Source: JAAYCI01 sp964370445 (lineage in GTDB: Bacteria; Bacillota; Clostridia; Oscillospirales; Ruminococcaceae). From it: DNA of 5,766 bases. Positions within the stretch are counted from its first letter, which is position 1; the number at the start of each line of letters is the position of its first letter. Below the pieces are notes generated by a model, which did not search any database, was not told where the DNA came from, and was given only the letters and a program-made list of their open reading frames with translations. The translations under genes were made by a program, and so were the position numbers. Where the stretch lies: positions 1 to 5,766 of the forward strand of contig CAYJJK010000129.1 in NCBI GenBank assembly GCA_964370445.1, read 5' to 3'. Shown in pieces: positions 1 to 5,746 of this stretch.

Positions 1-444
1 CAAGGCGTATATCGTCAACAGGGTGTGGATATCAACGATAAACACATCGAGGTGATTGTGCGCCAAATGATGCGCAAAGTAGTGGTGCAAGACCCAGGAT
101 CTACCAATTTTGTTAGTGGCACAATGGTGGAGCGCAGTGATATTGAGGCACAAAATAGGGCTTTGCAACAACGTATTGATGCCGGTGAATCAGAATTAAA
201 ACTGGCCACAATGGATGCAAAATTACTTGGTATTACAAAGGCCTCTTTGGCAACAGAGTCTTGGTTGTCGGCAGCATCTTTCCAAGAGACAACACGTGTT
301 TTAACAGATGCGGCCATCAAAGGTAAAGTGGATACGCTTTCAGGTCTTAAAGAAAATGTCATTATCGGAAAGTTGATTCCGGCAGGTACAGGCATTCCGG
401 AAGTGGAAGAAATACTGGAAATGGGTGGAACGGTTTCGCTGTAA
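1..444 (+). CDS. rpoC: DNA-directed RNA polymerase subunit beta' (C-terminal end, 5' truncated)
   Basis: This is the last 147 codons of the beta' subunit of RNA polymerase, read in frame from base 1 to the TAA at 442-444; the gene starts before the window. The fragment opens in the well-conserved stretch GVDINDKHIEVIVRQM. It then carries the beta' C-terminal signatures GITKASLATESW (fragment residues 77-88), SAASFQETTRVLTDAAIKG (90-108) and ENVIIGKLIPAGTG (118-131), which in the family lie close to the active-centre side of beta' and the omega contact. After PAGTG there are only about 16 residues, ending EMGGTVSL, a short tail as is common in Firmicutes. Between the first and second blocks is a variable linker (around residues 45-70) of the kind that differs between lineages. 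The identification is secure. What follows is a terminator and a membrane-protein gene, not rpsL, the usual rpoC neighbour in many Firmicutes. Confidence 0.97.
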   Translation, partial: QGVYRQQGVDINDKHIEVIVRQMMRKVVVQDPGSTNFVSGTMVERSDIEAQNRALQQRIDAGESELKLATMDAKLLGITKASLATESWLSAASFQETTRVLTDAAIKGKVDTLSGLKENVIIGKLIPAGTGIPEVEEILEMGGTVSL

Positions 445-469
445 ATCACCGTTTAGCAATTTGTGATTT
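443..469 (+). repeat. Inverted repeat overlapping the rpoC stop codon
   Basis: AAATCAC (443-449) is matched by its exact reverse complement GTGATTT (463-469) with a 13-base loop, and the stem can continue by two more pairs across a single bulged T. The 5' arm begins inside the rpoC stop codon. There is no clean T-run after it, so it is not a good terminator on its own. It may protect the 3' end of the transcript or act together with the stronger hairpin about 20 bases downstream. The repeat is directly visible; the role is inference. Confidence 0.4.
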
Positions 470-487
470 TACACCCGGTAGAGAAAT

Positions 488-513
488 CGACGGGGGGAAA
501 CCTCCGTCGTTTT
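488..513 (+). terminator. Intrinsic terminator of the rpoC transcript
   Basis: CGACGGGGG (488-496) pairs with CCTCCGTCG (501-509) to form a nine-pair, GC-rich stem with one G-U pair, closed by a GAAA loop of the GNRA class and followed directly by TTTT (510-513). This is the standard layout of a Rho-independent terminator. It sits 43 bases after the rpoC stop and should end the rpoBC transcript there. The T-tract is short (four, then C), so some read-through into the membrane-protein gene is possible. Confidence 0.8.
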
Positions 514-520
514 CACATAG

Positions 521-543
521 GCAAGCGACAAGGCAAGCCTTGC
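521..543 (+). repeat. Overlapping alternative hairpins in the leader of the membrane-protein gene
   Basis: CAAGGC (529-534) and GCCTTG (537-542) form a perfect inverted repeat with two bases between the arms. GCAAG (521-525) can instead pair with CTTGC (539-543). The motif GGCAAG also occurs twice (520-525 and 532-537). The two pairings exclude each other. They lie just 5' of the ribosome binding site of the next gene. No known riboswitch class is recognised, and a stretch this short could show this by chance. Confidence 0.3.
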
Positions 544-556
544 AAAACAGGTCTAT

Positions 557-562
557 GGGGGA
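557..562 (+). promoter_or_regulatory. Ribosome binding site deciding the TTG start of the membrane-protein gene
   Basis: GGGGGA at 557-562 can pair with the anti-Shine-Dalgarno sequence using one G-U pair. From the GGGGG core (557-561) it leaves seven bases to the TTG at 569 but only four to the TTG at 566, so 569 is the better start. There is no ATG at a suitable distance: the in-frame ATG at 632 has no purine-rich site before it. Confidence 0.5.
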
Positions 563-568
563 ATTTTG

Positions 569-2203
569 TTGAAAAACACAAAAGGTCGTGCATTGTTAAG
601 GGCGCAGCTGAATGCACCGGTTTTGTACCGCATGGTTAATTTTCTTTTTGCCATGATGGTGCTGGCGGGTTTGATTTTGGCATTGTTTTTTAACACAAAC
701 AACACGTACAATTTAAGCTGGAACTGGCTAGTGCCCGCAGTGTTTTTTTCCTTTGGTATCCTATTTTTAATCACGCGCGCAATGATGCTTGCAAAGCCAA
801 TAGGGCATATAAAAGAACGTGTGTTTGCAATTTTGCTTTTTGTGTGTTTGGCTGCATTCTTGTTTGTCACCGCTTTTTTATTGCAAACAGACAGTGAGGG
901 CACTTGGGCATTTGGCGAAATTTTTCGCATGGCTTCGGCATATGTTAACGAGGGAACACTTCCCGGGAACTATCTTTCGTTACACCCGCAACACAACATG
1001 TTGTATGTCTTTATGTGTGGGTATTTTTCTTTGTTTCGCCTTTTTGGGTTAACAAATTTTATCATACCATGCTTGGTTTTGAATTGTGTCCTCATTTTTA
1101 CATCGGTTTTATGCACATATTTTGCTGCTAGAAAATTATTTGGCGCAAACCAAAGCCTTTTAATGTTGCTTTGGGGCTGTTTGTTTTCCCCTTTTCTTTT
1201 GATGCAAGCACCTTTGCTGCAAGGGGGCACTTTAGCACTTGTATTTGTTGCGGCAAGTGTCCTTTTGTGGGTGAATATACGTAAGGTATGGCGTGCAGCC
1301 GCCTTTCGGAAAGCATTCTTTCTGTTTTGCGTACTATCGGCTCTTTTGGCATTAGGGAGCTTGTTTCAACCGATGGTATTGAGTCTTTATGTCGCGGTGG
1401 TTTTGGACTTGATATTTTTACTGTGCGGTCGTGGCAAAATTTGGCTTATAGCAGCAGGAACAGCTGTTTTAGTGCTTGTGGTAGTGGGTAGTCAAATGGC
1501 GGTAAACAACACCTTTTTGGCGCATTATAGTATGGATGATAAAATGCCGCGCAGTGCTGGATGGATGATGGGGCTCTCCTCCTTGGGAACAGAAAGTTTG
1601 GCAGATACTCAAATGCTGGAAGAAGCACAAACGTATACGGCGCGTCAAACACTGATTTTTGATGAAGCACAAATGAGACTAGACCAAATGGGAATTATGG
1701 GTGTGGTGCAACATTTTGGCACCAAAATGAGCATAATGTTTAGCGATGGCAGCCTTGGTGCTACTGATTTGCTGGACGCATATACGGTGCAACGAACAGG
1801 CGCTTTGCAGATGCTTGTGTTGCCAAGTGGAGTGTTATATTATATATATGCATATGGTGCATTTGCTTTGTGGGGCAGCCTTGCCATCTGGGTTGTGATT
1901 GCCTCGGTTCGCAGCTTGTTGAATCAGAATGAGGCACTTACCGTTTTGCGGGTAGCATTGCTATTTTCAGTTTTATTTGGGTTATTTTGGGTGGTTTCCC
2001 CACAGCACTTCATACCGGTTTTGCCGTTATTCTTGTTGTGTGCCATGGAAATGTACCCAAGGCCTAGCTATAACACAAAGCAAGAGCTTTTAAATGACGA
2101 TGAACTAGGCATGGCTATGGAAGAAGAGCATGCATCGCAATATGTTGATTATATGGATCCAAGTTTTCGGTGGACCGAGGACGCATCGCACGTGCCTAAG
2201 TGA
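569..2203 (+). CDS. Polytopic membrane protein, probable GT-C type glycosyltransferase
   Basis: The gene encodes about 544 residues (TTG start at 569, TGA stop). Hydrophobic segments at roughly 21-42, 52-72, 84-105, 144-186 (two), 193-235 (two), 247-286 (two), 290-310 and 411-495 (about four) suggest 11 to 13 membrane spans. After the third span lies an outside-type loop with D108 and E110 (TDSEGTWAFGEIF), then YLSLHPQHN (about 135-143). This resembles the acidic first loop and the YxxxYPNN-like motif of bacterial GT-C transferases. A long loop follows span 10, with WMMGL (332-336) and then a helix-rich stretch leading to KMSIMFSDGSLG (386-397). That matches the W-x-MGL ... K-x4-x-DG pattern common in Firmicutes members related to the PMT/ArnT group. 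Such enzymes use a polyprenyl-phosphate sugar on the outer membrane face; donor and acceptor here cannot be told. Residues from about 499 form a strongly acidic, soluble tail (DDE, EEE). No partner gene for envelope synthesis lies beside it. The membrane nature is sure; the enzyme class is moderately supported. Confidence 0.7.
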   Translation: MKNTKGRALLRAQLNAPVLYRMVNFLFAMMVLAGLILALFFNTNNTYNLSWNWLVPAVFFSFGILFLITRAMMLAKPIGHIKERVFAILLFVCLAAFLFVTAFLLQTDSEGTWAFGEIFRMASAYVNEGTLPGNYLSLHPQHNMLYVFMCGYFSLFRLFGLTNFIIPCLVLNCVLIFTSVLCTYFAARKLFGANQSLLMLLWGCLFSPFLLMQAPLLQGGTLALVFVAASVLLWVNIRKVWRAAAFRKAFFLFCVLSALLALGSLFQPMVLSLYVAVVLDLIFLLCGRGKIWLIAAGTAVLVLVVVGSQMAVNNTFLAHYSMDDKMPRSAGWMMGLSSLGTESLADTQMLEEAQTYTARQTLIFDEAQMRLDQMGIMGVVQHFGTKMSIMFSDGSLGATDLLDAYTVQRTGALQMLVLPSGVLYYIYAYGAFALWGSLAIWVVIASVRSLLNQNEALTVLRVALLFSVLFGLFWVVSPQHFIPVLPLFLLCAMEMYPRPSYNTKQELLNDDELGMAMEEEHASQYVDYMDPSFRWTEDASHVPK

Positions 2204-2338
2204 GGATAAGACCAAGAAGTAATAAAGCAATGTTAAAATGTAGGCTCTCATTTATAGCAAAACAATGTAAGACGGGCAGTTGTTATAGCCTATTGATGTT
2301 AATGCTAAATATAAAGATGTAAAATGTCGTCAAATCTT

Positions 2339-2359
2339 AAAGTGACTTTGTGCCACTTT
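2339..2359 (+). repeat. Inverted repeat AAAGTG-N9-CACTTT upstream of recA
   Basis: AAAGTG (2339-2344) and CACTTT (2354-2359) are perfect reverse complements spaced by nine bases, about 70 bases before the recA start. The spacing fits either a dimeric regulator site or a short RNA hairpin. Six T bases at 2368-2373 follow, but eight bases away, so it is a poor terminator. It overlaps the only plausible -35 region here, which makes an operator a fair guess. It does not match the known LexA site of Firmicutes. Confidence 0.4.
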
Positions 2360-2378
2360 GCCCAGAATTTTTTATAAA
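2348..2378 (+). promoter_or_regulatory. Possible weak promoter of the recA operon
   Basis: A TATAAA (2373-2378) fits the -10 consensus at five of six bases. The best -35 candidate is TTGTGC (2348-2353), with only three clear matches and a long 19-base spacer. An A/T-rich tract surrounds the -10. Transcription from here would give a leader of about 45 bases. Another promoter-like site, TGTTAAAAT at 2231-2239, would give a leader near 185 bases. Neither is strong. Confidence 0.25.
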
Positions 2379-2417
2379 AATAAGGGCGTGTGGTGGTGAT
2401 AATTTAATAGTGAAAAT

Positions 2418-2426
2418 AAGGGAGAG
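2418..2426 (+). promoter_or_regulatory. Ribosome binding site of recA
   Basis: AAGGGAGAG (2418-2426) is a purine-rich Shine-Dalgarno sequence four to eight bases before ATG 2431. It fixes the recA start there rather than at the in-frame GTG 2410 or further upstream, where the encoded residues do not look like RecA. Confidence 0.8.
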
Positions 2427-2430
2427 AGAA

Positions 2431-3588
2431 ATGGCAGAGAAAAAAACACCGCCAAAACCGGAAAGAACAGCACCGCAAGACAAGAAAATGGCGCTGGATA
2501 CAGCACTTGCCAATATTGAAAAAACATTTGGCAAGGGTGCTGTGATGAAAATGGGGCAAAATGTTGCCATGCAAATCGACGCAATTTCCACAGGTTCTAT
2601 CTCGCTGGATGCGGCTTTAGGGGTAGGTGGGTTGCCACGTGGTCGTGTGGTGGAAATTTATGGGCCAGAATCTAGCGGCAAAACCACTTTGGCTTTGCAT
2701 GTGTTGGCCCAAGCACAAAAAAATGGTGGTGATGTGGCGTTTATTGATGTGGAACATGCGCTGGATCCCGAGTATGCAAGGGCATTGGGTGTAGAAGTTG
2801 ATAATTTGCTTGTAAGCCAGCCGGATACAGGTGAGCAAGCTTTGGAAATTACAGAGGCACTTGTGCGAAGCGGGGCCATTGATGTGATTGTCATCGATTC
2901 GGTGGCGGCAATGGTGCCACGGGCGGAAATCCAAGGGGAAATGGGAGACTCGCACGTTGGCTTACAAGCGCGCTTGATGAGCCAAGCGCTTCGAAAACTT
3001 ACAGGTGTTGTAGGAAAAACAGGCACAGTGTGTATCTTTATTAATCAATTGCGGGAAAAAGTAGGAATCACATATGGCAACCCAGAGGTAACAGCTGGTG
3101 GTCGTGCATTGAAATATTATTCTTCTGTACGTATCGACGTGCGCCGTACCGAAGGCCTAAAAAACTCTGCAGGGCAATTTATTGGGAATCGTACGCGTGC
3201 GAAAGTAGTGAAAAATAAAGTTGCACCCCCATTCAAAGAGGCAGAGTTTGACATTATGTTCGGTGAGGGGATTTCGCATACAGGGGAACTGCTTGATTTG
3301 GCAGTGGAACTTGGAGTGATTCAAAAAAGTGGTGCTTGGTTTAATGCTGACGAAGTGCGTTTGGGGCAAGGCAGAGACAATGCAAAAACATATCTTGCAG
3401 ACAACCCGGAATTTGCAGCAGATATTGAAAAACAAGTGCGCCAAAACTTTGATCGCCTTGCAGTGGCCAGTAAAAAGAAAAAGAAAACCGGTGGTGGTGG
3501 AAATTTAGATGATTTACCATCAAAGAGTGAACTGGTTGTGCCAGAGCCAACCTCTGAGCGTGGGCTGGATATCAGTGCAGACAAATGA
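2431..3588 (+). CDS. recA: Recombinase RecA
   Basis: RecA is the cytoplasmic ATP-dependent strand-exchange protein that coats single-stranded DNA and also acts as co-protease for LexA-type repressors. The 385-residue product shows the whole core: N-terminal polymerisation helix (about 20-42, ALDTALANIEKTFGKGAVMK), Walker A GPESSGKT (78-85), catalytic E108 in FIDVEHALDP, Walker B VIVIDSVAAMVP (152-163), loop L1 near EIQGEMGDSHVG (166-177), the sensor glutamine Q206 in INQLREK, loop L2 around ITYGNPEVTAGG (213-224), and the C-terminal domain containing IGNRTRAKVVKNKVAPPFKE (251-270). It is longer than the usual 340-350 residues. About a dozen extra residues (Lys, Pro, Glu-rich) precede the core, and the tail carries KKKKK (348-352) then GGGG (354-357) before a mixed acidic end. 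Positions equivalent to E. coli F203 and F217 are Tyr (Y215, Y229). Its stop overlaps the recX start. Confidence 0.98.
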   Translation: MAEKKTPPKPERTAPQDKKMALDTALANIEKTFGKGAVMKMGQNVAMQIDAISTGSISLDAALGVGGLPRGRVVEIYGPESSGKTTLALHVLAQAQKNGGDVAFIDVEHALDPEYARALGVEVDNLLVSQPDTGEQALEITEALVRSGAIDVIVIDSVAAMVPRAEIQGEMGDSHVGLQARLMSQALRKLTGVVGKTGTVCIFINQLREKVGITYGNPEVTAGGRALKYYSSVRIDVRRTEGLKNSAGQFIGNRTRAKVVKNKVAPPFKEAEFDIMFGEGISHTGELLDLAVELGVIQKSGAWFNADEVRLGQGRDNAKTYLADNPEFAADIEKQVRQNFDRLAVASKKKKKTGGGGNLDDLPSKSELVVPEPTSERGLDISADK

Positions 3589-4199
3589 TACAAATTACAG
3601 AAATTCGGGATACTAAGGCAGGGCGGTTTGCGCTTTTTACCGAAGATGGATTTTGGTTATCTATAGATGAGGAAACTTTGCTCTCTAAAGATATACATAA
3701 AGATTGTGTTTTGAGTGAACAAGAAGCGATTGAGATAAAAGAGGCAAGTGATACGCGAAAAGCCAAAAATCAAGCTTTGCGTTTTTTGGCCATAAGGCCG
3801 CATAGCCAGCAGGAATTATATGTAAAGTTATGCCGAAAACATGATGAATATTCGGCTGCAGCAGCGATGGCTGCTATGGTTGAATTGCAGCTTTTGGATG
3901 ACACTCAATTTGCACAAGAGCGTGCTGCAGCATTGGTTCAAAAAGGAAAAAGCAAACGAGCTATTTTTTATGCATTGCAAGAACAAGGGATTGATAGAAG
4001 CCTTGCAAATGATGTGGTGGAGGCTTTGGAATTAGACGAAACTGAGCTTGCAATCCAATGGATTAAAAAAAACTACTTAGGAAAATTGCGCATGGGAAAG
4101 CAGCAAGCAGTAATGGCTTCTTTAGCCAGGCGAGGGTTTTCTAATCAGAATATCAAAGAAGCACTGGAACAAGTGCAATATGAACAGGAAATAGAATGA
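3585..4199 (+). CDS. recX: Regulatory protein RecX
   Basis: RecX binds RecA filaments and modulates, usually limits, their growth and activity. The 204-residue product begins with a beta-rich, lineage-specific stretch (1-45), as in other Firmicutes RecX proteins. The three-helix RecX repeats follow: RPHSQQELYVKL (71-82), then LLDD with DTQFAQERA (103-113), GKSKRAIFYALQEQGID (121-137) and a third repeat GKQQAVMASLARRGFS (171-186). The start ATG lies inside the recA stop (ATGA, 3585-3588). No Shine-Dalgarno sequence is visible 5-12 bases upstream, so translation probably depends on ribosomes finishing recA; this would keep RecX scarcer than RecA, as expected for an inhibitor. Sequence divergence is normal for this fast-evolving family. 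Confidence 0.93.
   Translation: MIQITEIRDTKAGRFALFTEDGFWLSIDEETLLSKDIHKDCVLSEQEAIEIKEASDTRKAKNQALRFLAIRPHSQQELYVKLCRKHDEYSAAAAMAAMVELQLLDDTQFAQERAAALVQKGKSKRAIFYALQEQGIDRSLANDVVEALELDETELAIQWIKKNYLGKLRMGKQQAVMASLARRGFSNQNIKEALEQVQYEQEIE
4186..4190 (+). promoter_or_regulatory. Ribosome binding site of rimO inside recX
   Basis: AGGAA at 4186-4190 lies five bases before ATG 4196, within the last codons of recX. Unlike recX, rimO therefore has its own initiation signal in addition to the ATGA overlap, so it need not depend wholly on coupling. Confidence 0.65.
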
Positions 4200-5539
4200 A
4201 AATAGCAATTGTATCGTTAGGATGTCCTAAAAATCAAGTGGATGCAGATGCCTTTTGCCATGCACTTTTAAAAGATGGTCATGTTACAGTGGCAAACCTT
4301 GTTGAGGCAGAGCTCATCATCATAAATACCTGCGGGTTTATCAGTGCAGCAAAAGAAGAGGCAATAGAATACATTTTAGATGCGTGTGCCCTGAAAAAAA
4401 ACGACCCAAACCTGAAAGTTGTGGTAACAGGTTGCCTTGCAGAGCGCTACAAGAGCGAGCTTGCTAAAGAAATACCAGAGCTAGATGCTGTGGTGGGTAT
4501 TGGAAAAAACACACAACTACCTAAAATAGTTGAACAACTTGCAAATGAAAAAGGAAAAAATTCATGCCCTTATGAAGCGTATGGGCCTAAAACAGATTTG
4601 CCTTTTTCAGAGCACCGTGTGATTGGCACTTTGCCGCACTTTGCCTATTTAAAAATTGCAGAGGGATGTTCAAATGCATGTTCTTATTGTGCCATTCCCT
4701 CTATACGAGGTCCGTTTCGTAGTCGCTCTTTGCCTTCCTGCTTAGAGGAGGCGCGGTGGCTAGCGGATCAAGGGGTAAAAGAGCTGGTGCTGGTGGCTCA
4801 AGATGTGACCGCTTTTGGAGATGACCGTGGCAAAAACCAAATTGTTGATTTGCTGGATGCATTAAATGAAATAGATGGTATTCGATGGATACGCATTCTG
4901 TATGCGTATCCAGAGCGTATTACGGATGAATTTTTGCGGGCGATGAAGCGAAACGAAAAAGTGGTGCCTTATTTAGATTTGCCAATTCAGCATTGCAACG
5001 AAGAAATATTGCGCTCGATGCGAAGAAAAGGTGGCAAAGAAACTGTGCAAGAAGCCATACGAAAAATCCGGTTAATACTTCCGGATTGCACACTGCGCAC
5101 CAGTTTAATTGTGGGATACCCTGGAGAGAGCGAAGAACAATTTGAAGAACTATGTCAATTTGTGAAAGACATAGAGTTTGAACGTCTGGGATGTTTTGCC
5201 TACTCGGAAGAAGAAGGGACAAAAGCGGCAGAAATGACAAACCAGATTCCGGAAAATGTCCGTGAAAAACGGGCTGAAATTGTCATGGATTTACAAGGTA
5301 GGATATTGAAACAAAAGCAGGATGAACAAATTGGTAAAACGTTAACGGTGTTGTGTGATAGCTTAGAAGATACCGAAAATGTTTATTATTGCCGCAGTGC
5401 TTCGGATGCGTTTGAAATTGATACAGCTGTTTTGGTACCACATACAGCGCCAATGCAACCGGGCGGCTTTTATAATGTGCTGGTAAATGAAGAGAACCAG
5501 TTTCAACTTATGGCTGAATATTTAAGTGAAGCAGAGTGA
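4196..5539 (+). CDS. rimO: Ribosomal protein S12 methylthiotransferase RimO
   Basis: RimO is a radical-SAM iron-sulphur enzyme that adds a methylthio group to a conserved aspartate of ribosomal protein S12. The 447-residue product has the three parts of the family. An N-terminal UPF0004 domain carries the first cluster ligands C10 (SLGCPKNQVDAD), C46 (NTCGFI) and C80 (VTGCLAERY). The radical-SAM barrel has C158, C162 and C165 in EGCSNACSYCAIPSIRG, then LVLVAQDVTAFGDD (197-210), DLPIQHCNEEILRSMRRKG (261-279), RTSLIVGYPGESEEQFEEL (301-319) and FAYSEEEGTKA (334-344). A C-terminal TRAM-like region (about 376-445) is presumed to bind S12. SLGCPKN and AQDVT favour RimO over the tRNA enzyme MiaB (GCQMN, GQNVN). 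The length is normal. Small departures are QVDAD for the common LVDSE and DAFEID for DAPEID. It is the last gene of the recA operon; the common partner pgsA is not next to it. Confidence 0.95.
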   Translation: MKIAIVSLGCPKNQVDADAFCHALLKDGHVTVANLVEAELIIINTCGFISAAKEEAIEYILDACALKKNDPNLKVVVTGCLAERYKSELAKEIPELDAVVGIGKNTQLPKIVEQLANEKGKNSCPYEAYGPKTDLPFSEHRVIGTLPHFAYLKIAEGCSNACSYCAIPSIRGPFRSRSLPSCLEEARWLADQGVKELVLVAQDVTAFGDDRGKNQIVDLLDALNEIDGIRWIRILYAYPERITDEFLRAMKRNEKVVPYLDLPIQHCNEEILRSMRRKGGKETVQEAIRKIRLILPDCTLRTSLIVGYPGESEEQFEELCQFVKDIEFERLGCFAYSEEEGTKAAEMTNQIPENVREKRAEIVMDLQGRILKQKQDEQIGKTLTVLCDSLEDTENVYYCRSASDAFEIDTAVLVPHTAPMQPGGFYNVLVNEENQFQLMAEYLSEAE

Positions 5540-5731
5540 CATAAAACATGTCAAGACAATTGTGTTCCGAATAGGTGATACGTGGTTTCTCTGTATCGCA
5601 ATGCTTTTCATGATTATTTTGTATCCTATGCTTTGTTTTTTGACAAATGTGCAACGGATATAAGTTTTAATCATTGTCTAAGTCATAACTCAATACGAAT
5701 AAAATCATGATGAATCTAGTGGAGATTAACA
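5540..5731 (+). other. Intergenic region between rimO and the truncated last gene
   Basis: This is a 192-base AT-rich gap. A five-pair inverted repeat GACAT/ATGTC (5538-5542, 5548-5552) overlaps the rimO stop but has no T-tract, so no clear terminator for the operon is seen. A perfect -35 TTGACA occurs at 5640-5645 and a near-consensus -10 TATAAG at 5659-5664, but their spacing is only 13 bases, short of the usual 16-18. GATAC (5577-5581) and GTATC (5593-5597) form a small imperfect hairpin. No coding frame of note is seen. Confidence 0.5.
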
Positions 5732-5746
5732 ATGAATCTTCGTATT
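5692..5746 (+). repeat. Nested inverted repeats enclosing the start site of the last gene
   Basis: AATACGAA (5692-5699) and TTCGTATT (5739-5746) are perfect eight-base reverse complements. Between them AATCT (5713-5717) pairs with AGATT (5723-5727) across the loop AGTGG, so the Shine-Dalgarno sequence GTGGAG lies partly in the hairpin loop. ATCATGAT (5704-5711) is a further palindrome, and ATGAATCT is repeated directly at 5710-5717 and at the start codon, 5732-5739. In RNA these arms could enclose both the binding site and the start codon; in DNA the eight-base arms could be operator halves. Confidence 0.4.

Larger units (their letters stand above)
2204..2430 (+). other. Intergenic region upstream of recA
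   Basis: This 227-base AT-rich gap separates the membrane-protein gene from recA. It holds no convincing terminator for the upstream gene. No GAAC or GTTC half-site occurs in it, so the Firmicutes LexA box (GAAC-N4-GTTC type) is absent. It contains the extended -10-like TGTTAAAAT (2231-2239) with no good -35, an inverted repeat at 2339-2359, an AT-rich palindrome ATTTTT-TAT-AAAAAT (2367-2381), and a 30-codon open frame (2230-2322) with no good ribosome binding site. Confidence 0.6.

Noticed and set aside
15..449. Long minus-strand open frame of 144 codons opposite rpoC
   Set aside because: It lies wholly opposite the conserved end of RpoC and its translation resembles no family; it is a by-product of the codon use of rpoC.
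555..572. Five-codon frame ATG 555 to TGA 572 overlapping the TTG start
   Set aside because: It has no ribosome binding site of its own, and its sequence is the ribosome binding site of the next gene.
2658..3026. Minus-strand open frames opposite recA (also 2617-2955 and 3157-3593)
   Set aside because: They mirror the conserved RecA core and have no ribosome binding sites or recognisable motifs.
3472..3487. A-rich AAAAAGAAAAAGAAAA tract in recA as a programmed frameshift or slippage site
   Set aside because: In frame it reads T-AAA-AAG and G-AAA-AAG, not the classic A-AAA-AAG. A -1 shift, which would lead into the recX frame, meets a stop at 3510, so no fusion can form.
5538..5552. GACAT/ATGTC hairpin as terminator of the recA operon
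   Set aside because: The stem has only five pairs, is AT-rich and has no T-run after it.
5640..5664. TTGACA plus TATAAG as a sigma-70 type promoter for the last gene
   Set aside because: The hexamers are good but the spacer is only 13 bases, too short for a normal promoter. A sigma-28 reading of CGGATAT (5655-5661) also fails because no TAAA lies at the needed distance.
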